Below, piece after piece: positions 43,558 to 52,061 of a DNA stretch of 64,000 nt; the first letter of the stretch is position 1, and every line of letters starts with the position of its first letter. Where the stretch lies: NCBI GenBank assembly GCA_965228695.1, contig CBDDIB010000002.1, positions 4,898,001-4,962,000 of the forward strand, given 5' to 3'. Source of the stretch: JAJFJD01 sp965228695 (GTDB lineage Bacteria > Pseudomonadota > Alphaproteobacteria > UBA8366). Both the position numbers and the translations under genes were made by a program. The notes under the pieces were generated by a model. The model was not told where the DNA came from. It searched no databases and was given only the letters and a program-made list of their open reading frames with translations.

Positions 43558-44436
43558 CTACGCCGCCAGATCGGTGCCCGCCGCGAGCAGGCGTGCTTCG
43601 GCGAGGGTATTGGTGCCGCGCACGGTCGCGCGCATGAATATCCGGCGTTGATCCAAAGGATAGTCCAGCTTCCCGGAATGGACCGCCGACCGGTTCTCCC
43701 AGATGATGGTGTCGCCCAGACGCCAGGCATGATGCCATTGGAAATCCGTTTGGTCGCACCAGGCGAATATCTCGTCGAGCAGCGCGTCGCTTTCCGCCCG
43801 CGTCATGCCGATGATCCGCACCGTATGATACGGGTTAACGTAAACCGCGGGCCGCCCGGTTTCCGGATGCAGGCGCACGACCGGATGGATGACATCGGGT
43901 TTCGCCTTGTCCTTCGGCAACAGATGCTCGGTACTCTGTCCGTACCGGCCGCCATAGCGGAACAATGCCATTTTGCCGGTGATCCGCCGTTTCAGCGCCG
44001 CCGGCATCATGTCATAGGCCCGGTGCATGTTGCAGAACCATGTGTCGCCGCCGCGATCCGGCAGTTCGACCGCGTGCAGCAGCGTGCCGTTCGCCGGCAC
44101 CTGGTCGTAGCTGAGGTCGGAGTGCCAGCCGACCCCGCGATTGGCCCCCACCTCGTCGAATTTTCCCCGCTTGTCCACATTCGTCATCATGACGATGTCC
44201 TTGGCCTCGGGATGCCGGTACTTTTTCGCCACATGCGGCTGCAATTCACCGAAATTCCGGGAAAATGCCATGAATTCAGGCGGCGTCAGCGCCTGGTCCC
44301 GGAACACCAGTACCAAATTGTCGAGATAGGCCTGGTAGACGACGTCGCGCGTCGCCGCGTCCCACGGCGCGAACATATCGAGCCCCAAGACTTCGGCGCC
44401 CGCCGCCTCCCCCAGTTTCCGAATCTCGACCCTCAT
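43558..44436 (-). CDS. TauD/TfdA-family 2OG dioxygenase
   Basis: This 292-residue protein has iron ligands His105 and Asp107 in VGWHSDLSYDQVP, and the third ligand in SAVHSGKLDYPLDQRRIFMRATVRG, whose Arg anchors 2-oxoglutarate. TauD releases sulfite from taurine; related enzymes cleave ethers or hydroxylate carnitine or amino acids. The start at 44436 has AGGAG seven bases upstream. The neighbouring nitroreductase runs the same way 47 bases on. Confidence 0.9.
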   Translation of the reverse strand: MRVEIRKLGEAAGAEVLGLDMFAPWDAATRDVVYQAYLDNLVLVFRDQALTPPEFMAFSRNFGELQPHVAKKYRHPEAKDIVMMTNVDKRGKFDEVGANRGVGWHSDLSYDQVPANGTLLHAVELPDRGGDTWFCNMHRAYDMMPAALKRRITGKMALFRYGGRYGQSTEHLLPKDKAKPDVIHPVVRLHPETGRPAVYVNPYHTVRIIGMTRAESDALLDEIFAWCDQTDFQWHHAWRLGDTIIWENRSAVHSGKLDYPLDQRRIFMRATVRGTNTLAEARLLAAGTDLAA

Positions 44437-44529
44437 GCAAGTACTCCTGGTTCTCACCGTACAGGCGGTGAATCCATGCATATCCTAAAACTATCGAAAA
44501 GCGTCGATCCTGAACAGCCGGGCAGCCCG

Positions 44530-45231
44530 TCACAGAAGATCGAGCTGTTCCGCCGCAGTCTCGTCAGTTTCGGGCTCCGGATCGAAAAGGCTGGCCTCGT
44601 CATTGCGCACATTGTTGACCTGTCGGCTCACGCGATAAGCCCGCAGTTTTCCGCCGAATGGGTGCAACAGCGCCTGCGCCTCCGCCGGCTCGCCGCCTAA
44701 CCACGTGTCATATCCCGACGGGTCGAGAATGACCGGCATGCGGTGATGGATCGGCGCGATATCCGGCGCGGCTTCGGTCGTCACGATCGTGCAGCTTTCG
44801 ATCTCACTGCCCTCCGGCGCCATCCATTGCTCCCACAGTCCGGCGAAAGCGAAGGGCGCGTCCCCATCGAGCGCAATCCGCCACGGCTGCTTGCCGCCGT
44901 CCGGCGCCTTTTTCCATTCGTAGAACCCGTCGGCGGGAATCAAGCAGCGCCGGCGCTTGAACGCATTGCGGTAGGCCGGTTTCTCGGCGACCGTCTCGGC
45001 GCGGGCATTGATCATGCGGCTGCCGATCGACACATCCTTGGCCCAGGAGGGTACCAATCCCCAGCGGAAGGCGGTCAGTTCGCGTTTCGCGCCGGACGCC
45101 GCCACCCGCACCGCCACGACGCCCTGGGTGGGCGCGATGTTGTAGCGCGGCTCCAGGTTCGGCAGTTCGTCGAAACCGAACAGGGCGCGCAATGCCTCGA
45201 CCGGCGTCGTCAGGCTGTAGCGTCCGCACAT
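44530..45231 (-). CDS. SOS response-associated peptidase, YedK/HMCES family
   Basis: This 233-residue protein starts MCGRYSLT, where the exposed Cys2 after Met removal forms the thiazolidine crosslink with abasic sites in single-stranded DNA. It also has NARAETVAEKPAYRNAFKRRRCLIPADGFYEWK (the conserved Asn and Glu) and IHHRMPVIL (His). It protects replication forks from error-prone repair of abasic sites. No SOS box was sought in detail. The ORF opens exactly at the required MCG, so the start is certain. Confidence 0.93.
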   Translation of the reverse strand: MCGRYSLTTPVEALRALFGFDELPNLEPRYNIAPTQGVVAVRVAASGAKRELTAFRWGLVPSWAKDVSIGSRMINARAETVAEKPAYRNAFKRRRCLIPADGFYEWKKAPDGGKQPWRIALDGDAPFAFAGLWEQWMAPEGSEIESCTIVTTEAAPDIAPIHHRMPVILDPSGYDTWLGGEPAEAQALLHPFGGKLRAYRVSRQVNNVRNDEASLFDPEPETDETAAEQLDLL

Positions 45232-45273
45232 GCGCCTATCGGTCCTCCCGTCTGATAAAGCCGCAAATTCGCA

Positions 45274-45840
45274 TCAGCGCGGCGCCTTTACCGCCTTCAG
45301 AACCGCGGTCATTTCCTGTACCACATTGTTACGTTCGCGGATCGCCAGCAGCAACTCCGTCTCCGTGATCTGTTTGAGGTCCAGTTTGCTGCGCCAGATG
45401 GGCTCGAGCACGAGCTGGGTCGATTCGATATCGAAGTCGACGCCGATCATCAGAGCGATCGGCGTGTTGGAGGCACCGTCCCGGATCCAGATTTCGCACT
45501 GCCGGCGCGAGAACATGGCGAGACCGTCGAAGGTCACGATGCGCACATGCGTCGGGTCGTTGATGAAACTGTCGTGGCGCGGATGCGGCACCGTGATCGT
45601 CACCGTCGCGCCGTCACGGCAGACGCGGTACATCTCGCGGATGACATCGAAATAAACCTCGGATGTCGCGCCCAAATGTTCCAACACATGGGACATGAAA
45701 ATTTCATCCACCGAGTCGTCCGGCCATGGCCAAGGGAATTGCTCCAAATCGACGATCTCGTCCGGCCCACAGTCCTCGAACTTGTCGACGTTATGGAACC
45801 CGTCCCGCTTGTTGAAGCCACACCCTAGATTTAGACGCAT
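45274..45840 (-). CDS. SAM-dependent methyltransferase-like protein
   Basis: This 188-residue protein opens MRLNLGCGFNKRDGFHNVDKFE, the form taken by methyltransferase-like proteins of surface-glycan loci. EIFMSHVLEHLGATSEVYFDVIREMYRVCRDGATVTITVPHPRHDSFINDPTHVR is the conserved post-motif pattern. The tail is charged and helical (about 155-188). The substrate is unknown. It is divergent from nrdA with 211 bp between the starts. Confidence 0.8.
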   Translation of the reverse strand: MRLNLGCGFNKRDGFHNVDKFEDCGPDEIVDLEQFPWPWPDDSVDEIFMSHVLEHLGATSEVYFDVIREMYRVCRDGATVTITVPHPRHDSFINDPTHVRIVTFDGLAMFSRRQCEIWIRDGASNTPIALMIGVDFDIESTQLVLEPIWRSKLDLKQITETELLLAIRERNNVVQEMTAVLKAVKAPR

Positions 45841-45947
45841 GTCGTTCCACCCGTTACTGGAGTAAGCGAAACTGCCGGTTTCCCAAGACTTCGAGACCTA
45901 ACCGACGACGCACAAAGCAAAAAAACGAAAGTTTTTTGACGAAAATC

Positions 45948-45976
45948 TTGCGAGAAAGTTTTGGCACATTTAGTAT
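45948..45976 (+). promoter_or_regulatory. candidate sigma-70 promoter of nrdAB
   Basis: TTGCGA (45948-45953) and TAGTAT (45971-45976) are separated by 17 bases, a plausible -35/-10 pair reading towards nrdA. Transcription would begin about 45983, with the NrdR-like box just downstream. Confidence 0.4.
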
Positions 45977-45990
45977 CGCGTCTTCAATAA

Positions 45991-46008
45991 AGCACGATAT
46001 GTAGTGCT
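45991..46008. promoter_or_regulatory. NrdR-box-like palindrome upstream of nrdAB
   Basis: AGCACGATATGTAGTGCT is nearly palindromic and matches the NrdR form (ACACNATATNTNGTGT-like). NrdR represses ribonucleotide reductase genes when ATP/dATP is bound. Boxes usually occur in pairs about 31 bp apart; only this one is clear here. It sits just downstream of the candidate transcription start. Confidence 0.6.
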
Positions 46009-46051
46009 TATTCACATTTTATTCTTTCCACAGCTGTGGACAGGAGGGGGA

Positions 46052-48019
46052 ATGGTGGACGCAACCGACGCTTTGGCGCGGGAAGAAGTGCCTGTGGACA
46101 ACTTAGTACAAGAAGAACCAGAAGTCCTGCAGGATCTGCTGGAGCCGGTTGAGGATGACGATTCCTATGCGGCCATGCTCGATTTCGCGCAAAATGAGCG
46201 CGGCGTACGCGTGGAAATCGACCGGGATCGGGACGACAACCTGACGCAGTTCGGCAAGGAGACCTTGTCGGACCGCTATCTGATGCCGGGCGAGAGCTAT
46301 CAGGACCTGTTCGCGCGCGTCGCAATGCATTTCGCCGACGATTCCGACCATGCGCAGCGGCTCTACGACTATATGAGCAATCTGTGGTTCATGCCGTCGA
46401 CGCCGATCCTGTCGAATGGCGGTACCACGCGCGGCCTCCCTATTTCCTGTTTTCTGAACGAGGCGAACGACAGCCTGCGCGGCATCGTCGGTCTGTGGAA
46501 CGAGAACGTCTGGCTCGCCGCCCGCGGCGGCGGCATCGGCAGCTATTGGGGCAACCTCCGCTCGATCGGCGAGCGCGTCGGCCATAACGGCAAGACCTCG
46601 GGCGTGGTCCCGTTCATCCGCGTCATGGATTCGCTGACGCTGGCGATTTCGCAAGGCTCGCTCCGGCGCGGCAGCGCGGCCGTCTACATGCCGATCGATC
46701 ATCCCGAGATTGAGGAATTCATCGAGATTCGCCGGCCGACCGGCGGCGACCCGAACCGCAAAGCGCTCAATCTGCATCACGGCATCCTGCTGACCGACGC
46801 ATTCATGCGCGCCGTCGAGAATGACGAGGAGTGGGCGCTGGTCAGCCCGAAAGACCGCGCCGTCCAGCGCACGGTTCCGGCGCGCGACCTGTGGATTCGT
46901 ATCCTGACCGCGCGGGTCGAGACCGGCGAACCCTATATGGTGTTCATCGACCATGTGAACGACGCAATTCCGGAACACCACAAACTGGCCGGATTGAACG
47001 TCAAGACATCGAACCTGTGCACCGAAATCACCCTGCCGACCGGCAAGGACAAGGACGATCAGGAACGCACGGCGGTCTGCTGCATCACCTCGGTCAACCT
47101 CGAACGCTACGACGAGTGGGAGTCCGAGCCGCAGTTCATCGAGGACATCATGCGGTTCCTAGACAATGTGCTCCAGGACTTCATCGACAATGCCCCGAAC
47201 GATTTCGAGCGCGCGACCTATTCCGCCATGCGGGAACGTTCGGTCGGCCTCGGCGTCATGGGCTTCCATTCCTTCCTGCAGAAAATGCGCATTCCGATGG
47301 AAGGCGTGATGGCGAAGGTCTGGAACAAGCGGATGTTCAAGCATATCCGTGAACAGGCGGACACGGCGTCCAAGACCCTCGCTAGCGAACGCGGCGCCTG
47401 TCCGGACGCCGCCGACTACGGCATCGAAGAGCGTTTCTCGAACAAGATGGCGATCGCGCCGACGGCGTCGGTATCGATCATTTGCGGCGGCGCGTCACCG
47501 GGCATCGAGCCGAACGCCGCCAACAGCTACACGCACAAGACGCTGTCCGGCTCCTTCAACGTGCGCAACAAGTATCTGAAGGAGTTGCTCGCCGACAAAG
47601 GCCGCGACGACGACGAGACATGGTCGTCGATCACCACCAACGAAGGGTCGGTGCAGCATCTCGATTTCCTGACCGACGACGAGAAAGCGGTCTTCCATAC
47701 CGCCTTCGAGCTGGATCAGCGCTGGGTCATCGAGCACGCCGCCGACCGCGCGCCCTATATTTGCCAGGCGCAATCGGTCAACGTGTTCCTGCCGGCCGAC
47801 GTCCATAAACGGGACCTGCACCAGATCCATTTTCAGGCCTGGAAGAAGGGCGTGAAGACGCTCTACTACTGCCGCTCGAAATCGATCCAACGGGCCGAAG
47901 TGGTGGCGAAAAACGGCGCCAATGCCGAGCTGCCGACGGTGCCGCATCTGGGCAAGGTGAACGGCGAGGATACGCTGCAGGCCGCGAACGATTACGAAGA
48001 ATGCCTTGCCTGCCAATAA
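46052..48019 (+). CDS. nrdA: ribonucleoside-diphosphate reductase, alpha subunit (class Ia)
   Basis: These 655 residues start after GGAGGGGG. The active site is visible as NLCTE (Asn321, Cys323 thiyl radical, Glu325), with the redox cysteine partners at Cys133 (PISCFLNEAND) and Cys343/344. The C-terminal tail ends in the shuttle CLACQ. The enzyme makes deoxyribonucleotides. The protein is about 100 residues shorter than the E. coli enzyme, as in other alphaproteobacterial NrdA. The nrdB gene follows after 27 bases. Confidence 0.95.
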   Translation: MVDATDALAREEVPVDNLVQEEPEVLQDLLEPVEDDDSYAAMLDFAQNERGVRVEIDRDRDDNLTQFGKETLSDRYLMPGESYQDLFARVAMHFADDSDHAQRLYDYMSNLWFMPSTPILSNGGTTRGLPISCFLNEANDSLRGIVGLWNENVWLAARGGGIGSYWGNLRSIGERVGHNGKTSGVVPFIRVMDSLTLAISQGSLRRGSAAVYMPIDHPEIEEFIEIRRPTGGDPNRKALNLHHGILLTDAFMRAVENDEEWALVSPKDRAVQRTVPARDLWIRILTARVETGEPYMVFIDHVNDAIPEHHKLAGLNVKTSNLCTEITLPTGKDKDDQERTAVCCITSVNLERYDEWESEPQFIEDIMRFLDNVLQDFIDNAPNDFERATYSAMRERSVGLGVMGFHSFLQKMRIPMEGVMAKVWNKRMFKHIREQADTASKTLASERGACPDAADYGIEERFSNKMAIAPTASVSIICGGASPGIEPNAANSYTHKTLSGSFNVRNKYLKELLADKGRDDDETWSSITTNEGSVQHLDFLTDDEKAVFHTAFELDQRWVIEHAADRAPYICQAQSVNVFLPADVHKRDLHQIHFQAWKKGVKTLYYCRSKSIQRAEVVAKNGANAELPTVPHLGKVNGEDTLQAANDYEECLACQ

Positions 48020-48046
48020 TCAATTCACACGGGAAGCCATAAGAAA

Positions 48047-49006
48047 ATGTCGTTGCTCGATTCGGACCCGATTTACAAACCGTTCCACTATCCATGGGCG
48101 TATGACGCCTGGCTGACGCAGCAACGGATTCATTGGCTTCCGGAAGAAGTGCCGCTGGCCGACGACGTAAAGGACTGGCGGCATAACCTCACCGAGTCCG
48201 AGCGGAACCTGCTGACGCAGATTTTCCGGTTCTTCACGCAGGCGGATGTCGAGGTCAACAACTGCTACATGCAGCATTACAGCCGGGTCTTCAAACCGAC
48301 CGAAGTGCTGATGATGCTCGCGTCCTTTTCGAACACGGAGACCATTCACATCTCCGCCTATTCGCATCTCCTCGATACGCTGGGCATGCCTGAGACCGAA
48401 TATCAGGCCTTCCTGAAATACAAGGAGATGAAGGACAAATACGACTACATGCAGCAATGGGGCGTCGAAACCAACGAGGACATCGCAAAGACCCTCGCGG
48501 TGTTCGGCGCGTTCACCGAAGGGCTCCAGCTCTTCGCCAGCTTCGCCATGCTGCTCAATTTCCCGCGCTTCAACAAAATGAAGGGCATGGGACAGATCAT
48601 CAGCTGGTCGGTGCGCGACGAGAGCCTGCACACCAATTCGATCATCCAACTGTTCCAGACATTCCGCAGCGAGAACCCCGACATCTGGACCGAAGACCTG
48701 CAACGCGACCTGTACCGCGCCTGCTCGACCATCGTCGATCATGAGGATGCCTTCATCGACCTCGCCTTTGGTTTGGGCAGCGTCGAAGGATTGGAGGCGG
48801 AAGACGTCAAACAATATATCCGCTATATCGCCGACCGGCGGCTGGCGCAGCTCGGCCTGCAACCGATCTTTCACACCGATAAGAATCCGCTGCCGTGGCT
48901 CGACGACATGCTGAACGGTGTGGAGCACACGAACTTCTTCGAAAACAGGGCCACCGAATACTCCCGGGCGTCGACGCAAGGCACCTGGGAAGAAGCCTTC
49001 GACTGA
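48047..49006 (+). CDS. nrdB: ribonucleoside-diphosphate reductase, beta subunit
   Basis: This 319-residue di-iron radical subunit has carboxylate and His ligands in FFTQADVEVNNCY, FSNTETIHISAY and RDESLHTNSI. The tyrosyl radical Tyr is in ISAYSHLLDTLG. The conserved tail (ATEYSRASTQGTWEEAFD) has the C-terminal residues that dock onto NrdA. Class I activity needs oxygen. It is transcribed with nrdA and followed by a strong hairpin terminator. Confidence 0.95.
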   Translation: MSLLDSDPIYKPFHYPWAYDAWLTQQRIHWLPEEVPLADDVKDWRHNLTESERNLLTQIFRFFTQADVEVNNCYMQHYSRVFKPTEVLMMLASFSNTETIHISAYSHLLDTLGMPETEYQAFLKYKEMKDKYDYMQQWGVETNEDIAKTLAVFGAFTEGLQLFASFAMLLNFPRFNKMKGMGQIISWSVRDESLHTNSIIQLFQTFRSENPDIWTEDLQRDLYRACSTIVDHEDAFIDLAFGLGSVEGLEAEDVKQYIRYIADRRLAQLGLQPIFHTDKNPLPWLDDMLNGVEHTNFFENRATEYSRASTQGTWEEAFD

Positions 49007-49042
49007 CCCGTTCCTTCTGAGCAGCCCTTTATAGGGCAGCCT

Positions 49043-49080
49043 AATCCCCTGTCCCGGTGCCCCGGGCAGGGGATTTTTTT
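49043..49080 (+). terminator. rho-independent terminator of nrdAB
   Basis: Arms AATCCCCTG (49043-49051) and CAGGGGATT (49067-49075) enclose a GC-rich loop and run into TTTTTT. It is 36 bases after the nrdB stop. A smaller stem (GCCCT/AGGGC) stands just before it. Confidence 0.88.
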
Positions 49081-49151
49081 GACCCACCGAATCGCTGGCC
49101 AACCGCAAGAACCGGGTGGGTCGAAACGGCCTCGGCCGCGACACTGTGGGC

Positions 49152-50126
49152 ATGAACCCGCGATCACAAGCCGACATCGGCGCATTATGCGTCTTCGTCT
49201 TCGTTCTTTGCAGCGCCGTCCGGGACGTCTACTTCGGCGGCGCGTTCCAGTCGATCAGCGTATTTCTCGTGCTGTTAATCGCCTTCGGCACGATGACCTT
49301 GGCCGGACTGGCGGTTTCAGCGTGGAAGTACCGTGCGAGCCTGAAAATCATCGCGGCCGCGCCGACGGATGCCGCGATGATGAATCTCGCCACCGCCGGC
49401 GCTTGGACCTCCTACTTCTTCGCCCTGAAATTTCTCGATCCGTCGATCGTCAACACGCTGTTCGCCGGCATCGGCCCCTTCGTCGTGATCGCACTCGCCG
49501 GCAGCCGCTTCAGCATCGCGCGGCCAAGTTACAGCACACCGTTACAGCGGATCCTGCAGGCCGGAACCTTATGCACTTTGTTCGTTCTGGTGTGGATTGT
49601 CGTCAGCGGCCGGTCGGGCTTCCAGGCCGGCGGCGGAATGGCATTCGGCAGCGCGGCGCTTGCGTTGGCGGCGGGCGCGTTGATTACCGTCAGCCATCTT
49701 TGCGCAAAGCGGCTCGACGAGCGTGGGGCCGCGCCGGCGGCTCTCCTCGGAACCCGCTTCTTCGGCCTGCTCGCGGTTGCGGGATGCGGATGGATCTACG
49801 AGGGCATGCCAATCGCAACCGGCATCGACACACTGGGCCTCTTCGGCGTGGTATCAGCGGCGCTCCTGCTCATCGCCTTACCGGTGTGGTTCAACCAGGT
49901 CGGGATGGCGAGGATCAGCCCTCTCAGCGCACGCGTCATCACCGCCTTCGGTCCTGCCTTGGTGTTCGGACTGCAACAGTTCGACACACGGATCGAATGG
50001 TCTACGGAAACTTTCGCAGCCGTGACGGTCTATTCGGTCTTGGTAACTGCCGCCAATCTCTCCCAACGGAAGGACTGGACCGCGATGGGCCCGACCGCCG
50101 CCCGCAATTCCGCGCTTGGCCGTTGA
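49152..50126 (+). CDS. DMT/EamA-like transporter
   Basis: This 324-residue protein has ten hydrophobic segments arranged as two EamA-like halves. Signs are VFVLCSAVRDVYFGGAFQSISVFLVLLIAFG in the first helix pair, AWTSYFFALKFLDPSIVNTLFAGIGPFVVIALAG (the conserved helix 3-4 stretch) and MARISPLSARVITAFGPALVFGLQQFDTRIEWS in the second half. Members export amino acids or other metabolites. The ATG at 49152 begins the first helix; the frame is open from 49116. The gene is directly adjoined by the convergent methyltransferase. Confidence 0.8.
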   Translation: MNPRSQADIGALCVFVFVLCSAVRDVYFGGAFQSISVFLVLLIAFGTMTLAGLAVSAWKYRASLKIIAAAPTDAAMMNLATAGAWTSYFFALKFLDPSIVNTLFAGIGPFVVIALAGSRFSIARPSYSTPLQRILQAGTLCTLFVLVWIVVSGRSGFQAGGGMAFGSAALALAAGALITVSHLCAKRLDERGAAPAALLGTRFFGLLAVAGCGWIYEGMPIATGIDTLGLFGVVSAALLLIALPVWFNQVGMARISPLSARVITAFGPALVFGLQQFDTRIEWSTETFAAVTVYSVLVTAANLSQRKDWTAMGPTAARNSALGR

Positions 50127-50723
50127 TCAACGATACATATAGATCGTGAAATCATGCGGCATGTAATCGTGCCGCAGAAGCAAATGGTGCGTGAATTGCC
50201 GGCAAAACTGCATGGTTTCCAACGGGTCGACGAACAAGTACTCGTTCCGGTTCTCGGCCGGGCACCATACCGAGAACATGTTGAATGCGGCCGCCACCTT
50301 GCATCGTTGAAACATCGCAGCGACGGACTTCTGGAACAGCTCTTTGGACGCGTGCTGATAGACCCCGCTCGCGATGACGTAATCGGCCGCCTCGCCGTTT
50401 TTCATTTGCAGAAGATCGCCTTCGAGGAAGCGTTCCTCCGGATGCCGTTGACGCGCCTGCGCAACCATCTCCGGCATCATGTCGAGGCCGGTATACTCGC
50501 CCTCGAAACCGTTTTCCTTCATATAGGCGAGCAGATTGCCGACGCCACACCCTATTTCCAATACGGAGGCGGTGGCAAAGTTACCAAGTTCACAGATGAT
50601 CGCATGCCGGGTTCTAGCGAGTTCCGGCATGGGGTACCCGACCGCTTCATAGCAGTCCGCGGCCGACTCCAGGCGGGGCACGTAATAGGCGCGGATCTTT
50701 TCCCCGAGTTCTTCGAGATTCAT
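50127..50723 (-). CDS. SAM-dependent methyltransferase
   Basis: This 198-residue protein has motif I VLEIGCGVGNLLAYMKENGF, EYTGLDMMPEMVAQARQRHPEERFLEGDLL and ADYVIASGVYQH. YRTxxx-type substrate regions cannot be assigned; the C-terminal part (NEYLFVDPLETMQFCRQFTHHLLLRHDYMPHDFTIYMYR) is typical of small methyltransferases with a basic pocket. It shares its last base boundary with the convergent transporter gene. Substrate unknown. Confidence 0.85.
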   Translation of the reverse strand: MNLEELGEKIRAYYVPRLESAADCYEAVGYPMPELARTRHAIICELGNFATASVLEIGCGVGNLLAYMKENGFEGEYTGLDMMPEMVAQARQRHPEERFLEGDLLQMKNGEAADYVIASGVYQHASKELFQKSVAAMFQRCKVAAAFNMFSVWCPAENRNEYLFVDPLETMQFCRQFTHHLLLRHDYMPHDFTIYMYR

Positions 50724-50815
50724 ATGATGTTGCGCCGTTCCGCTGCGGTCAGGAAGGTAGACGGAACACGCTATCGGACGATAATTAAGGAAGGGTAACT
50801 TCGGGGCGGGATTCG

Positions 50816-51898
50816 CTACCCAAAGGCGGAAATTTCGACCGGTTGCCGCTTACGGCCCCAGCTGCCGGGATGCGCGTCGAAGTGGCCCGCCACCACCGCC
50901 CCGCAAGAGGCGCAACGCCCATTGTCGACCGTCCAGTCGAAGAGGGCATACCAATCGCGCCCGATCAGGCATTCGCCGCAGGCATGGCAGTAGGTGCTGC
51001 CGCCGGATTTATCGTGGATATTACCCGTGTAGACGTAGCGCAGCCCGTTCGCGCGGGCGATATCGCGCGCCCGATGCAGCGTCCCCGCCGGGGTCACCGG
51101 CGTGTCGGTCATCCGGTAATCGGGATGAAACGCCGAGAAATGCAGCGGCACGTCCGGACCGAGATTGTCCATGATCCACTGTGAAAGCGCCTCGACCTCC
51201 GCCGCGGAGTCATTCTCGCCGGGGATCAGCAGCGTGGTAATCTCGACCCATACATCCGTCTCGTGTTTGAGATACCACAAGGTCTCCAGCACCGGTCCCA
51301 ACGATGCCGTGCAGAGCGACTTGTAAAACCCTTCGGTGAACGCCTTGAGGTCGATATTCGCCGCATCCATCGCGCCGAAGAACTCTTCCCGCGCCGCGGC
51401 CTTCATGTAGCCCGCCGTCACCGCCACGTTCCGGACGCCACGCGCGCGGCAGGCCGCCGCCACATCGACAGCATATTCGAGGAAAATGGCGGGATCGTTA
51501 TAGGTGTACGCAACCGAGCGGCAGCCGGTGCGGACCGCCGCCTCGGCGATGGTTTCCGGTGCGGCTTGATCCATCAGCCGGTCCATCTCCCGGGACTTCG
51601 AGATATCCCAATTCTGGCAGAACTTGCAGGTGAGATTGCACCCTGCGGTGCCGAAGGAAAGGACCGGCGTGCCCGGCAGAAAATGGTTCAGCGGCTTCTT
51701 CTCAATCGGGTCGATGCAGAAGCCGCTTGACCGCCCATAAGTGGTGAGAACGATCTCGTCACCGGCACGGCCCCGGACGAAGCACAAACCCCGCTGGCCG
51801 TCCTGCAGCTTGCATTCGCGCGGGCAAATATCGCATTGCAGTCGGCCATCCCCGACCGGCGCCCAATATCGGCCGCTAAACCCCTCGAGTCGGTCCAT
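50816..51898 (-). CDS. amrS: AmmeMemoRadiSam system radical SAM enzyme
   Basis: This 360-residue protein has an N-terminal four-Cys site CDICPRECKLQDGQRGLC (Cys22, 25, 29, 39) and the radical SAM cluster CNLTCKFCQNW (Cys87, 91, 94), the signature of this group. YTYNDPAIFLEYAVD and STYCHACGECLIGRDW with CASCGAVVAGHF complete a C-terminal zinc-like site. It is divergent from the MEMO1-AMMECR1 fusion gene across a 163-bp promoter, making a complete system. The biochemical role of the trio is not known. Confidence 0.92.
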   Translation of the reverse strand: MDRLEGFSGRYWAPVGDGRLQCDICPRECKLQDGQRGLCFVRGRAGDEIVLTTYGRSSGFCIDPIEKKPLNHFLPGTPVLSFGTAGCNLTCKFCQNWDISKSREMDRLMDQAAPETIAEAAVRTGCRSVAYTYNDPAIFLEYAVDVAAACRARGVRNVAVTAGYMKAAAREEFFGAMDAANIDLKAFTEGFYKSLCTASLGPVLETLWYLKHETDVWVEITTLLIPGENDSAAEVEALSQWIMDNLGPDVPLHFSAFHPDYRMTDTPVTPAGTLHRARDIARANGLRYVYTGNIHDKSGGSTYCHACGECLIGRDWYALFDWTVDNGRCASCGAVVAGHFDAHPGSWGRKRQPVEISAFG

Positions 51899-51900
51899 TT

Positions 51901-51910
51901 TGGTTAACCA
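51901..51910. promoter_or_regulatory. short palindrome in the AmmeMemoRadiSam divergent promoter
   Basis: TGGTTAACCA is a perfect 10-bp palindrome just upstream of the radical SAM start codon. It is short enough to be chance, but its position between two divergent genes of one system makes a shared operator possible. Confidence 0.25.
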
Positions 51911-52061
51911 GGTGTTATGATCCTGTTCCTATACTGTAGCGCTGGATTGCCGCGCCTCAAGACACCATGCCGGCAATCCTCTATCGGACGCTACAACCCG
52001 TGCTTTAATATTCGGTAAGGGCGTTCCGGCGCTTGATCGAGTTCGAAGGAGGTCCGCGGGA

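Noticed and set aside
46027..46101. DnaA-box-like motifs (TCCACAGCTGTGGA palindrome and TGTGGACAA) near the nrdA start
   Set aside because: They are imperfect matches to TTATCCACA, one is inside the coding region, and there is no origin-like cluster. The palindrome may still bind something but does not support an origin.
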